Assembly: GCA_965230275.1 (NCBI GenBank)
Contig: CBDDKO010000002.1
Location: 3,720,001-3,784,000 of the forward strand
Direction of reading: 5' to 3'
DNA: 64,000 bases
DNA from: JAJRRS01 sp965230275
GTDB taxonomy: Bacteria > Planctomycetota > Phycisphaerae > Phycisphaerales > Phycisphaeraceae
The notes beneath the pieces were generated by a model. That model searched no databases. It was not told the origin of the DNA and was given only the letters and a program-made list of their open reading frames with translations. A program made the translations under genes and the position numbers. Positions 8,469-17,165 of this stretch are shown one piece after another. Each line of letters starts with the position of its first letter. Positions within the stretch are counted from its first letter, which is position 1.

Positions 8469-10444
8469 AGTTGATACGTATCGGTGCCGCCGCACTCAAC
8501 CAGACCCCGCTGGACTGGGACAACAACGCGGCCAATATCCGTCAAGCATTGAACCAGGCTCGAGAACGTGGTGTGGGGTTGCTCTGCCTCCCCGAGCTGT
8601 GTCTCTGTGGCTACGGGTGTGAAGACGCCTTCTTCTCCCCGGCAACAAGACGCATAGCACGCCGAGTGCTGAATGAGCTGTTGCCTAACACCAAAGGGCT
8701 GGCGGTCACACTCGGCCTGCCCATCCTTCACGAAGGCTCGCTCTTCAACGCGTGTGTGTTCGTAATTGATGGTCGCGTGGCAGGCATTGTGCCTAAGCAG
8801 CACCTCGCGGGCGATGGTCTGCACTATGAGCCACGTTGGTTCAAGCCCTGGCCGCAAGGAGCCGTGACCCGGATCAACTTCGACAGCCAGGAAGTGCCAT
8901 GTGGTGATCTGGTCTTCGACCTCGACGGCGTCCGCGTGGGCTTTGAGATATGTGAAGATGCATGGGCGGCAGACCGGCCGGGCGTCGGCCTCGCGGATCG
9001 GGGGGCAGATATCATCCTGAACCCAAGTGCAAGCCACTTCGCATTCGGTAAGCAGGAGGTCCGCAAGCGACTGGTGGTCGATGGCTCACGAGCCTTCGGC
9101 GTAACTTACGTCTATAGCAACCTGCTGGGCAATGAATCCGGTCGAGCTATCTACGATGGGGGTGTGCTCATCGGCTCCGGCGGTGCTCTTGCTGCTCAAG
9201 GGACCCGATTCAGCTTTCAGCCCGTAGTCCTGACAGATGCTGTAGTGGATATCGATGCCACAAGGACGCAACGGTCTCAACTGGCCAGCCGAACACCCAA
9301 GATCGAGTCCGATCCGGGACTAATCCAAGCCAGCCTTGAGTTACCCGAAACACAGCCCGCTGCAAGGCCAGATACCTCTGCAGCCTGGGAATCTTCTGAA
9401 CACCATGAGGAAGAAGAATTCACCCGTGCAATCACGCTGGGCCTTTTTGATTACATGAGAAAGTCGAAGTCTAAGGGCTTTGTCGTTTCACTCAGTGGTG
9501 GAGCCGATTCGACTGCGGTTGTAAGTCTGGTTCGTCTGATGGTCGATCTCTCATGCAACGAGCTTGATCTCGAGGGTGTTGCTGACCGCACAGACTTATG
9601 GGATATCGTGCCTGCTACCCGTGACGAGATGACGCGATGCCTCCTGACGACGGCCTATCAGGGCACACGCAACAGCTCGGACACTACTCGTCAGGCGGCA
9701 CGCGAAGTCGCCGAAGCGATCGGGTCCAAGCACTACGAGCTGGATATCGAAGCTTTAAACAACGGCTACGTCCAGGTGATCGAAGGGGCCATCGGTCGCG
9801 AACTCACCTGGGAACAGGATGACATCGCTTTGCAGAACATCCAGGCCCGTGTCCGGGCTCCAGGCATCTGGATGCTGGCCAACCTGGAGAACAAACTGCT
9901 ACTTGCAACAAGCAACCGGTCCGAAGCAGCGGTGGGCTACACCACGATGGACGGTGATACCTGCGGCGGGATCAGCCCGATCGCCGGGATCGACAAAGCC
10001 TTCCTTCGGCAGTGGCTGAAGTGGCTGCAGCAGCATGGGCCCGAAGGCGTTGGACCCATCACGGCCGTCGGTGCAGTTAACCGGCTAGCCCCGACCGCGG
10101 AGCTGCGGCCTCAAGATCAGGACCAGACCGACGAAGACGATCTCATGCCCTACGAAGTGCTTGATGCCATTGAGCACCAGGCGATTGGAAAGAAGCGATC
10201 GCCGGCCGAGGCTCTAGCGGATCTGAGTTCACAGTTCCCCGAGTACGAACCCCAGCTGCTCACCCATTGGGTCGAACGGTTCTTCACCCTCTGGAGCCGC
10301 AACCAGTGGAAGCGGGAGCGTTTTGCCCCCAGCTTCCACGTGGATGACAAGAATCTGGACCCCAAGACGTGGTGCCGATTCCCCATCCTTTCCGGTGGAT
10401 TCGAGCGAGAATTCCGAGAGCTCGGAAAACATACACAGTCGTAA
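8465..10444 (+). CDS. nadE: glutamine-dependent NAD+ synthetase
   Basis: Amidates nicotinate adenine dinucleotide to NAD+, taking ammonia from glutamine. The 659-residue protein has an N-terminal nitrilase-type glutaminase (catalytic Glu44 in CLPELCLCGYG, Lys in VPKQHL, Cys in GFEICEDAW) and a C-terminal synthetase with the ATP P-loop SLSGGADST. The length matches the two-domain enzymes. It starts with GTG, overlapping the prs stop, which suggests translational coupling. It is the last gene of the first operon; the nrtR promoter begins 54 bases later. No adenylyltransferase (NadD) is on the island, so that step must use the host enzyme. Confidence 0.95.
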   Translation: MKLIRIGAAALNQTPLDWDNNAANIRQALNQARERGVGLLCLPELCLCGYGCEDAFFSPATRRIARRVLNELLPNTKGLAVTLGLPILHEGSLFNACVFVIDGRVAGIVPKQHLAGDGLHYEPRWFKPWPQGAVTRINFDSQEVPCGDLVFDLDGVRVGFEICEDAWAADRPGVGLADRGADIILNPSASHFAFGKQEVRKRLVVDGSRAFGVTYVYSNLLGNESGRAIYDGGVLIGSGGALAAQGTRFSFQPVVLTDAVVDIDATRTQRSQLASRTPKIESDPGLIQASLELPETQPAARPDTSAAWESSEHHEEEEFTRAITLGLFDYMRKSKSKGFVVSLSGGADSTAVVSLVRLMVDLSCNELDLEGVADRTDLWDIVPATRDEMTRCLLTTAYQGTRNSSDTTRQAAREVAEAIGSKHYELDIEALNNGYVQVIEGAIGRELTWEQDDIALQNIQARVRAPGIWMLANLENKLLLATSNRSEAAVGYTTMDGDTCGGISPIAGIDKAFLRQWLKWLQQHGPEGVGPITAVGAVNRLAPTAELRPQDQDQTDEDDLMPYEVLDAIEHQAIGKKRSPAEALADLSSQFPEYEPQLLTHWVERFFTLWSRNQWKRERFAPSFHVDDKNLDPKTWCRFPILSGGFEREFRELGKHTQS

Positions 10445-10497
10445 ACCATTGCCTCAGCTAATCATGCGAAATAATCGATAAATCAGGGCCCAACCCC

Positions 10498-10526
10498 TTG
10501 ACTTAGTGTAGTCTTTACACGATACT
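10498..10526 (+). promoter_or_regulatory. nrtR-operon promoter with NrtR-type operator
   Basis: TTGACT (10498-10503) and GATACT (10521-10526) are 17 bases apart. Between and over them lies TAGTGTA-N5-TACACGA (10504-10522). This is the operator of the pncB promoter with one mismatch in the right arm. It implies autoregulation of nrtR and common control of both operons. Confidence 0.75.
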
Positions 10527-10556
10527 AAGTGTGCCAATGACACGAAGAGGTGCCTT

Positions 10557-11246
10557 ATGACGACCAGCTATGAATACCCACGAGCCGCTTTGACCGTCGA
10601 CATCGTCGTCTTTGCTTTGGATGACGACGACCTGAAGGTCATGTTGATCGAACGTGATCTTGAGCCGTTCGCTGGGCGGTGGGCCCTTCCGGGGGGCTTC
10701 GTCCGCGTCGAGGAAACATTGGACGAAGCGGCCCGCCGGGAGCTCGAGGAAGAGACCGGCCTGAAAAGCATCTACCTCGAACAGCTCTACACCTTCGGCG
10801 AAGTTGAGCGTGACCCGAGGGAGCGGGTTGTGACGGTCGCCTACTACGCCTTGGTCAATTTACAAGGCCACTGCGTGAAGGCGAGCACCGATGCACGGAA
10901 CGCCGCCTGGTTCGCGGTGAGTGACCTGCCGGACCTGGCGTTCGATCATGAGCAGATCCTCGACACGGCTCTGGATCGACTCCGCGGCAAGCTCCGCTAT
11001 CAACCGGTGGGTTTTGAGCTGCTGCCAACCAAGTTCCCACTCAGGCAGTTACAGCACCTCTATGAGGTGGTACTCGATCGGGAACTGGATAAGCGGAACT
11101 TCCGAAAGAAGATCCTGAGCATGGACATCCTGGTGGAACTCAACGAGATCGAGAAAGACGTCGCCCACCGGGCGGCCAAGCTCTACCGCTTCGACAAGAC
11201 CAAGTACGACCGAAAGACCCGAGAAGGTTTCAACTTTGAACTGTAA
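10557..11246 (+). CDS. nrtR: NrtR transcriptional regulator of NAD metabolism
   Basis: Repressor of NAD+ genes that senses ADP-ribose-type ligands. The 229-residue protein has an N-terminal Nudix domain and a C-terminal winged helix (about 150-225; RNFRKKILSMDILVELN). The Nudix box at 47-69 (GFVRVEETLDEAARRELEEETGL in form; key residues G47, E53, R61, E62, E65, E66, G68) is complete, whereas many NrtR proteins have lost catalytic residues, so this one may still hydrolyse. Two matching operators flank the operons. It heads the ten-gene operon that ends with kptA at 18255; gaps between genes are at most about 30 bases. Confidence 0.9.
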   Translation: MTTSYEYPRAALTVDIVVFALDDDDLKVMLIERDLEPFAGRWALPGGFVRVEETLDEAARRELEEETGLKSIYLEQLYTFGEVERDPRERVVTVAYYALVNLQGHCVKASTDARNAAWFAVSDLPDLAFDHEQILDTALDRLRGKLRYQPVGFELLPTKFPLRQLQHLYEVVLDRELDKRNFRKKILSMDILVELNEIEKDVAHRAAKLYRFDKTKYDRKTREGFNFEL

Positions 11247-11255
11247 GGAACCGCC

Positions 11256-11828
11256 ATGGATGACAAGGTATTGATGACATCAAAGTACGTGCTCTTCTTG
11301 GGCGGTTGGCCTTCCCAATGGACTAAGGCACCGTTTGTGTTAGGGGGCACATCATACAACTGCTGTGAGCAGTACATGATAGTGGAGAAGGCTCGGGTTT
11401 TCGACGATCGCGATGCAGAAGCACAAATCCTAGCGACGAATAATCCTGCGAAGCAGAAGGCATTGGGTCGCGACGTTAAGGGATTTGATCAGAAAGTCTG
11501 GGACAGCATGTGCCGAGGGATTGTGTTTCGGGGCAACCTCGCAAAGTACGATCAGAACGTGGAATTTAAGTCTCTGTTGCTGGGCACAGGTAAGCGGACG
11601 TTGGTAGAAGCGAGTCCAAGGGATCGCATCTGGGGGATAGGCTTGCATCAAGATGACCCCAAAGCTCTAGTTCCCGCAAAATGGCGAGGCAAAAACTGGT
11701 TGGGCATTGCATTGATGCAAGTGCGAGATGAGCTGCGTAGAAAACAAGGATTAGTTGCTCCAGACCCCGATCACGAGTTGCAACAGCAATTGGATCGGCG
11801 TGATGCCATCCGTACCGTATCTCCATAA
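11256..11828 (+). CDS. NADAR-family ADP-ribosyl hydrolase
   Basis: NADAR (YbiA-like) proteins cleave N-glycosidic bonds; some remove ADP-ribose from guanine in nucleic acid. The 190-residue protein contains SYNCCEQYMIVEKARVF (33-49) with the conserved Glu and Lys, and EASPRDRIWGIGL (118-130), the second family signature. It starts at ATG 9 bases after nrtR, with AAGGA upstream. An alternative ATG lies at residue 7. Placement among ADP-ribose processing genes supports the nucleic-acid de-ADP-ribosylase role over the riboflavin-related role once given to the family. No DarT-like transferase accompanies it. Confidence 0.88.
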   Translation: MDDKVLMTSKYVLFLGGWPSQWTKAPFVLGGTSYNCCEQYMIVEKARVFDDRDAEAQILATNNPAKQKALGRDVKGFDQKVWDSMCRGIVFRGNLAKYDQNVEFKSLLLGTGKRTLVEASPRDRIWGIGLHQDDPKALVPAKWRGKNWLGIALMQVRDELRRKQGLVAPDPDHELQQQLDRRDAIRTVSP

Positions 11829-11851
11829 CCGTATTTCTAGGAGCAGTCTTC

Positions 11852-12091
11852 ATGCCGCGATTCCGACGCAAACCTGTGGTAGTAGAAGCCGAGCTTTTTG
11901 ATCCCGGTGATACCGAACAGCACGTGAGGCTGGGGCTTAAATTTCAGTCTCCCAGCGAATGCTTTGTTGTTCCGACTCTGGAAGGTGACATGCGTGTCTC
12001 CAAGGGTGACTGGATCGTCACGGGCGTGTTGGGTGAACGGTATCCATGCAAACCCGATGCATTTGATAAGACATACGAGATCGCGAGTTGA
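11852..12091 (+). CDS. small PGDYG-like protein
   Basis: A 79-residue protein. Its C-terminal half carries GDWIVTGVLGERYPCKPDAF, the pattern of small phage and bacterial proteins of the PGDYG type, whose function is not known to me. The N-terminal part reads as a beta-strand-rich segment (KPVVVEAELFD). TAGGAG lies 8 bases before the ATG. Its stop codon overlaps the TTG codon of the next gene, so the two are probably translated in sequence. This family's abundance in phages supports a viral or satellite ancestry for the operon. Confidence 0.6.
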   Translation: MPRFRRKPVVVEAELFDPGDTEQHVRLGLKFQSPSECFVVPTLEGDMRVSKGDWIVTGVLGERYPCKPDAFDKTYEIAS

Positions 12092-13152
12092 TCGTGACAC
12101 AGTACGACCACATTCTGGGTTGCTTGATTGGGACCGCCGTCGGCGATGCGATCGGCTTACCGAGGGAAGGGCTGGGCCCAAGACGGGCAGAGCGTCTCTT
12201 CGGTCCATCTCCGCTAAGGCATGCCCTGGTCTGCCGCAAGGGGCTGATCAGTGATGATACCGAACATACGGTCATGGTCGCTCAATCCTTGGTGGCATCC
12301 GGTGCGGATCCTGAAAAGTTCAGGACCGAGTTGGCACGACGATTACGCTGGTGGTTACTGAGACTGCCTGCCGGTGTCGGATTGGGCACGCTACGAGCCT
12401 GCCTGAAACTGTGGATGGGTGTTTCGTCTGAGCACAGCGGTGTTCGCAGTGCGGGTAACGGGCCGGCAATGCGAAGTGCCGTCATCGGCCTAGTGGCCTC
12501 TTCAGGTCGGCAGCTGAGTGAACTCGTCCGAGTTTCGACCCGGGTAACTCACACCGATCCCCGTGCAGAAGAAGGGGCGACTGTTGTGGCGGCGTTAGCC
12601 CGCATGATCTACGAAACAGGCGGTAGCCGGATCGACACGGATGCCATTACCGAGCAGATCCTACCCTTGGTGAATGATCGTGACCTAAGAAGCAGACTTC
12701 GTTCAGCGATCGAGTCTGCCAAGCAGAGTGTTGGGCCCGAGGTATATGTTCGAGACGCCGGTCTTGAGAAAGGTATAAGCGGATATGTGAACCACACCGT
12801 CCCGGCTGCGGTCTTCTGCTGGCTATCTCATCAGGGCAACTTCCGTGAGGCAGTTGAGACCGCGGTAGAAATGGGTGGCGATACTGACACCGTGTCGGCA
12901 ATCGTAGGAGCACTGACGGGGTCACAGGTGGGTATCGAAGTCATACCGAAAGATTGGATAGATGGGCTGGTAGAGTGGCCATGTACCACGGATTGGATGG
13001 CAACCTTGGCAAGGGCCTTGGCAGACATGAAGCCGGAAGGTTCAGTCAACAGCCCGCCCAATCTTAACCCGCTCATGCTATGTCTGAGAAACATGCTGTT
13101 TATGCCGATTGTGCTCACCCACGGATTTAGAAGATTGTTCCCCCCGTACTGA
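12088..13152 (+). CDS. ADP-ribosylglycohydrolase (DraG family)
   Basis: Removes ADP-ribose from modified proteins or nucleic acid, with two metal ions. The 354-residue protein has GTAVGDAIG (15-23), SDDTEHTVM (55-63), THTDPRAEEG, and the metal motif GGDTDTVSAIVGAL (263-276). The start is either TTG at 12088, overlapping the previous stop, or GTG at 12094; the family begins just at YDHILGCLIGT, so both fit. The last about 50 residues (NSPPNLNPLMLC...) exceed the usual domain and end in a hydrophobic segment. The exact target linkage cannot be told from sequence. Confidence 0.9.
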   Translation: MIVTQYDHILGCLIGTAVGDAIGLPREGLGPRRAERLFGPSPLRHALVCRKGLISDDTEHTVMVAQSLVASGADPEKFRTELARRLRWWLLRLPAGVGLGTLRACLKLWMGVSSEHSGVRSAGNGPAMRSAVIGLVASSGRQLSELVRVSTRVTHTDPRAEEGATVVAALARMIYETGGSRIDTDAITEQILPLVNDRDLRSRLRSAIESAKQSVGPEVYVRDAGLEKGISGYVNHTVPAAVFCWLSHQGNFREAVETAVEMGGDTDTVSAIVGALTGSQVGIEVIPKDWIDGLVEWPCTTDWMATLARALADMKPEGSVNSPPNLNPLMLCLRNMLFMPIVLTHGFRRLFPPY

Positions 13153-13164
13153 TTGGACTTAGCG

Positions 13165-13806
13165 ATGAAAGCGTTACTACTCGTAGACATCCAGAACGAC
13201 TTCACCCCGGTCGCCCCCGGAACTCCCGGCGGGGCACTCGCTGTGCCGAATGGCGACGAGGTGATCGCGGTGGCCAACCGACTGATGCCGGCGTACGACC
13301 TGGTCGTCGCTACCCAGGATTGGCACCCCGAAGGCCACAAATCGTTTGCCAGCGAACACGAGGGGCACAACATCGGTGAAGTCATCACATGGGACGGCCT
13401 GGACCAGGTCCTGTGGCCCGACCACTGCGTGCAGGGCACGCCGGGGGCCGAGTTCTGCCCAGGCCTGAACACACGAGGCATCAATGAAGTCGTCCGCAAA
13501 GGCACCGATCTGAATATCGACAGCTACAGCGGCTTCTTCGACAACGGGCATCGCAAGGCCACCGGCCTGACAGACCTGTTACGCAGCCGAGGCGTCACCG
13601 AGGTAGACGTCATGGGTTTAGCGACCGATTACTGCGTGAAGTTCACCGCCCTGGATGCGGTTAACGAAGGATTTGGGACCCGGCTGATCCTGGAGGGCTG
13701 CCGGGGAGTAGAGTTGCGTAAGGGTGATTGTGATAAAGCAATCGAAGCGATGCGGAATGCTGGCGTTGAAATCGTCGCCACAAACAACAAGGTTGAGTCA
13801 AAATGA
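13165..13806 (+). CDS. pncA: nicotinamidase
   Basis: Deamidates nicotinamide to nicotinate, feeding PncB. The 213-residue protein has the catalytic triad Asp8 (LVDIQNDF), Lys112 (VRKGTD) and Cys157 (LATDYCVKF), and the metal ligands Asp52, His54 and His58 in QDWHPEGHKSF. The frame is open from TTG at 13153, but the ATG at 13165 fits the family start MKALLLVDIQ. Its stop overlaps the next ATG by four bases (ATGA). Nicotinamide is the by-product of any NAD+-consuming transferase, so the enzyme returns it to the pathway of the first operon. Confidence 0.95.
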   Translation: MKALLLVDIQNDFTPVAPGTPGGALAVPNGDEVIAVANRLMPAYDLVVATQDWHPEGHKSFASEHEGHNIGEVITWDGLDQVLWPDHCVQGTPGAEFCPGLNTRGINEVVRKGTDLNIDSYSGFFDNGHRKATGLTDLLRSRGVTEVDVMGLATDYCVKFTALDAVNEGFGTRLILEGCRGVELRKGDCDKAIEAMRNAGVEIVATNNKVESK

Positions 13807-14657
13807 ATCGTCAGAACAGAAAAACTATCGCGGAAGACACGCTACAGATCATAGAACGCGGCGAGTATGTGCCTCGTCCTGGATCACGAGTCGACATTGC
13901 CGTTGCAATCAAAGCTGCGGTATCGGATACACGCGTCTACACACCCGCTGAACTCGAAGAGCTGGTCGATCATTCTCCAGCCCGGGTTTCTGGTGCCACA
14001 CAGTTTGTCGTACGTAACGAAACTACGCTAAGTACTGCTCGTCGACTGGTAGTAGATGCACGGTTGCAGAATGTCCTTTGCCTTAACTTCGCATCGGCGA
14101 AGAACCCGGGCGGTGGCTTCCTTGGCGGTAGCCAGGCCCAGGAAGAAAGCCTGGCACGTTCGTCCGCACTCTATGCCAGTTTGGAGGCGGCCCCGCTTTA
14201 CTACGAAGTGAATCGGGTATGCGGCACAGCGATGTACACCGATCACATGATTCTCAGTCCGGGCGTGCCAGTGTTCCGAGACGATATGGGTGAACTGCTG
14301 GGTGAATCCTACAGGGTGGCGTTCGTAACGGCCCCGGCGGTGAACGCAGGTGCGGTGTCACGCAACGAACCCGAACGCACGGATCAGATCGCCCCTGTGA
14401 TGGGACGCCGGATCGCGATGCTGCTCGCTCTGGCCGCAAGCCAGGGATACAGACACCTGGTCCTGGGTGCGTGGGGTTGTGGTGTCTTCCGGAACGACCC
14501 GGGTGAGATTGCAGATCTGTTTGCAGAGCATCTGCTAGGTGATGGCAACTACGCAAACAGCTTCGAACGTGTGGAATTCGCGGTTCTCGACCAACCTACA
14601 GGGCAAATTATAAATGCATTTGAACATGCATTTGCCTGTAAACAAGAAGGAAGTTGA
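13803..14657 (+). CDS. bacterial-type poly(ADP-ribose) glycohydrolase (macro-fold PARG)
   Basis: Member of the TIGR02452-type family of macrodomain glycohydrolases that cleave ribose-ribose bonds of ADP-ribose chains. The 284-residue protein has the PARG signature intact: LNFASAKNPGGGFLGG with GGG at 103-105, then QEE at 113-115, whose last Glu is the catalytic position. GAWGCGVFRNDP follows at the diphosphate-binding loop. It overlaps pncA by four bases. A complete PARG in a bacterial operon implies that polymeric or terminal ADP-ribose marks occur, although no PARP-like polymerase is present here. Confidence 0.9.
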   Translation: MNRQNRKTIAEDTLQIIERGEYVPRPGSRVDIAVAIKAAVSDTRVYTPAELEELVDHSPARVSGATQFVVRNETTLSTARRLVVDARLQNVLCLNFASAKNPGGGFLGGSQAQEESLARSSALYASLEAAPLYYEVNRVCGTAMYTDHMILSPGVPVFRDDMGELLGESYRVAFVTAPAVNAGAVSRNEPERTDQIAPVMGRRIAMLLALAASQGYRHLVLGAWGCGVFRNDPGEIADLFAEHLLGDGNYANSFERVEFAVLDQPTGQIINAFEHAFACKQEGS

Positions 14658-14660
14658 ATC

Positions 14661-15650
14661 ATGCTGAGCATCATTGCACAAGCCCGATTCGACGTTTCTG
14701 AACTGATGCGGTCTTATCCGCCAGCGTTTCAGCATGCATATAAGCAGATCGTGTATGAGATTGCCTGCCCGAGTGACTCGGTCCACAAGGGGGAAGTTGA
14801 GTTTGCTCGTTGGGATAGCCACAACTGGAAAGATTGCTGCGGTGACTCGACAGGCTTGGTCATTGAGGCTCGCGACGGTGTGTTTATGTACCCACCCCCA
14901 TCGGATCAACAAATTCACTGGCACCTGAACTTTGCCGACCCAGACCTGTTTGCCTTCTATGCAGGACGGTTGTTGGCACAGGACGAATTGCAGGTAGCGG
15001 AACACCCTATCCTTGCGGCATTACGCAGTGCATTGATTGCCTCTGGCATCGACCCGATGACAGTTGCGGGAAGAATTCCCACGCCTTGCACAATTACGGG
15101 GGCTCCCCGGCGTTGCCGCATCGATACGGAACCTCGTCCAGAAGATGGGCGACCCAATGGCCTATATGGGAATCGATTTACCGACGCCACAGCTGAAGAC
15201 ATCCAACGTGCGACTACTCCTGTCAATCCACCAACACCCAGCAATATCCTTGCGATCGCTGCTCCAAGTTACGGGCGAGGATGTTACAGCGACGGTGATA
15301 TCTCGTTCATACTCTCAACCCTCGTAACGGGATTTTCCGCAGCGATACAGGAGGCACGCCGTCGTCAGCCCAATAGCGAGGTTGTATTACACACCGGCTT
15401 CTGGGGTTGCGGTGCTTTTGGTGGGAATCGCGTACTTACACCCGCCCTTCAAATTCTGGCTGCACACTGGACCGGATTGACAAACATGGTTTTCTATGCA
15501 TTCGATGACAATGGCCACAGGCAGTTCGATGCAGCAAGATTGGTAGCATCAAAATTACTCGATGTATATCGAGCGAAGTCATCTGTCGACGCCACAATAC
15601 GTGATGCAATATCGCTAGGTATGGAATGGGGCGTGAGCGACGGAAACTAA
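14661..15650 (+). CDS. divergent PARG-like macrodomain protein
   Basis: A 329-residue relative of poly(ADP-ribose) glycohydrolase. TGFWGCGAFGGN (245-256) closely matches the canonical PARG motif TGNWGCGAFGGD, followed by LQILAAHW as in PARG. Upstream, the segment NFADPDLFAFYAG...AQDE (90-109) aligns with the catalytic signature, but GGG is replaced by FAF and QEE by QDE. It may have changed activity or only bind ADP-ribose. The start ATG lies 3 bases after the first PARG stop. Base composition is a little lower in GC than its neighbours. The middle (130-190) has no counterpart I know. Confidence 0.72.
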   Translation: MLSIIAQARFDVSELMRSYPPAFQHAYKQIVYEIACPSDSVHKGEVEFARWDSHNWKDCCGDSTGLVIEARDGVFMYPPPSDQQIHWHLNFADPDLFAFYAGRLLAQDELQVAEHPILAALRSALIASGIDPMTVAGRIPTPCTITGAPRRCRIDTEPRPEDGRPNGLYGNRFTDATAEDIQRATTPVNPPTPSNILAIAAPSYGRGCYSDGDISFILSTLVTGFSAAIQEARRRQPNSEVVLHTGFWGCGAFGGNRVLTPALQILAAHWTGLTNMVFYAFDDNGHRQFDAARLVASKLLDVYRAKSSVDATIRDAISLGMEWGVSDGN

Positions 15651-15675
15651 ACACGCAACGGAAATGAGGTACACC

Positions 15676-17154
15676 ATGACTGGATTAAGAACCATACGAC
15701 AAGGCGACCGAGTCGCGGTCTGGGATACGGGCGGCCGGGTCCGCTTCGTAGACGGCCCCAAGCGTCTGTGGCTATTCCGCGAGACGGTCGAGCTGCTCGA
15801 CCGATACAGTGCCAAGGCGGATCAGTACATCGTCATACAACACACCGACGGTTCGACCCAGCACATAGCGGGGCCGGCGGTGGTCTGGTATGACCCGGTG
15901 GAACACAAGTCCGTCAAGGTCAGGGACCAAGTAAGCGTTGGAGCTGACCAGGCGGTCGTCATCTATAAGCGGGAAGGTGAAGAGCAGGTTGACCGCCGGG
16001 TGTTGCATGGCCCCGCACAGTTCATGCCGAAGCCTGATGAACAATGGCACTCGGTTAAGCCCGGTGCCCACTATAACGCGGGTGCTGATGAGTACCTGGT
16101 TCTGAACGGCGTGGATGGATCTGCGAGGCACATCAAAGGGCCAGCAGACACCTGGTTCAATCCCATCGAACACGAGTCGGTGGAGATCCGACCGTTGGTT
16201 CCGCTGGATGCCAACGAGTCCGTCGTCATCTATCAGCGTGGCGATGGAGATGAAGTAAGACGTCGCGTGCTGCGAGGCCCGGCCCACTACATGCCCGAGC
16301 CCGAGGAGTGGCTGCACGAGTTCGTCTGGCACGGCTCGGACAAGAAGAATCCCCGTAAGAAGGTGCCTTACGCCCTGCGTTTCACCAAGCTGCGGGTAAT
16401 CCCCGACCAGACTTATATAGATGTTAAGGACGTGCGGACGGCTGACGATGCCCTGCTGACGGTACAGGCGATGGTCTTCTTCGAGCTGATTGACATCGAA
16501 CAGATGTTGGACCAGACGCACGACCCAATCGCTGACTTCATCAACGCGGTGACAGCCGACGTGATCGACTTCGCAGCGACACGGCAGTTCAATGCTTTCA
16601 AGCGTGACACCGATAAGCTCAGTGAGTTAGAAAGCTACCCGAACCTCCTTAGCCGGGCCGAGCGGATCGGCTACCGCATCAACAAGGTGGTTTACCGTGG
16701 CTATGAGGCGAACCCGAAGCTACAGGCCATGCATGACGACGCCATCGAAGCCCGCACGAGCCTGCAACTCCAGGCCGAGACCGAACGACAGGCCCAGGAG
16801 CTTGCCGACCTCAAGCTGGCTCGTGAGGCCGACCGTGCCAAGCAGCAACGCGAGATCGAGCGTGAACAGACCGAGCACGAGCAGCGGTTGAACCGGCTGG
16901 CCCACAGTGAGGTGCTACGGCAGCAAGCCGAGGATCACCAGCAGGCGGTTGACTTCAAGAAGGAGCTCAACACGCTGGAACTTGAGCACGAGCATGCCAA
17001 GAACGCCGAGCAGTCGGCCTACCTTAAGTCGATGCAGGAGATGCAGGTAGATCTGACACGCTACCTCGTGTCCCAGTATCAGCACCCGGATCGACTGATC
17101 CGGATCGATGGGCAGCCCGAACGTTCTACTCAGCTACACCTACATGATGAATAG
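15676..17154 (+). CDS. compact major-vault-protein-like protein
   Basis: A 492-residue protein built like the major vault protein (MVP). Residues 1-215 hold five beta repeats, each ending in a GP turn (GP at 27, 66, 112, 155, 201) followed by a pattern like W(Y/F)(D/N)P or (F/Y)MP(K/E)P. The stretch PLVPLDANESVVIYQ closely resembles MVP (AIPLDENEGIYVQ). Residues about 225-340 match the MVP shoulder (SPFH-like) domain, with TADDALLTVQAMVFFEL against TADHARLQLQLAYNWHFEV. Residues 345-450 are a charged coiled coil like the cap helix. It is shorter than MVP (about 850-890) because it has fewer repeats. GAGG at 15666 favours this ATG over that at 15664. A shell or ring scaffold is inferred. Confidence 0.75.
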   Translation: MTGLRTIRQGDRVAVWDTGGRVRFVDGPKRLWLFRETVELLDRYSAKADQYIVIQHTDGSTQHIAGPAVVWYDPVEHKSVKVRDQVSVGADQAVVIYKREGEEQVDRRVLHGPAQFMPKPDEQWHSVKPGAHYNAGADEYLVLNGVDGSARHIKGPADTWFNPIEHESVEIRPLVPLDANESVVIYQRGDGDEVRRRVLRGPAHYMPEPEEWLHEFVWHGSDKKNPRKKVPYALRFTKLRVIPDQTYIDVKDVRTADDALLTVQAMVFFELIDIEQMLDQTHDPIADFINAVTADVIDFAATRQFNAFKRDTDKLSELESYPNLLSRAERIGYRINKVVYRGYEANPKLQAMHDDAIEARTSLQLQAETERQAQELADLKLAREADRAKQQREIEREQTEHEQRLNRLAHSEVLRQQAEDHQQAVDFKKELNTLELEHEHAKNAEQSAYLKSMQEMQVDLTRYLVSQYQHPDRLIRIDGQPERSTQLHLHDE

Positions 17155-17165
17155 GAAGTGGTGTG

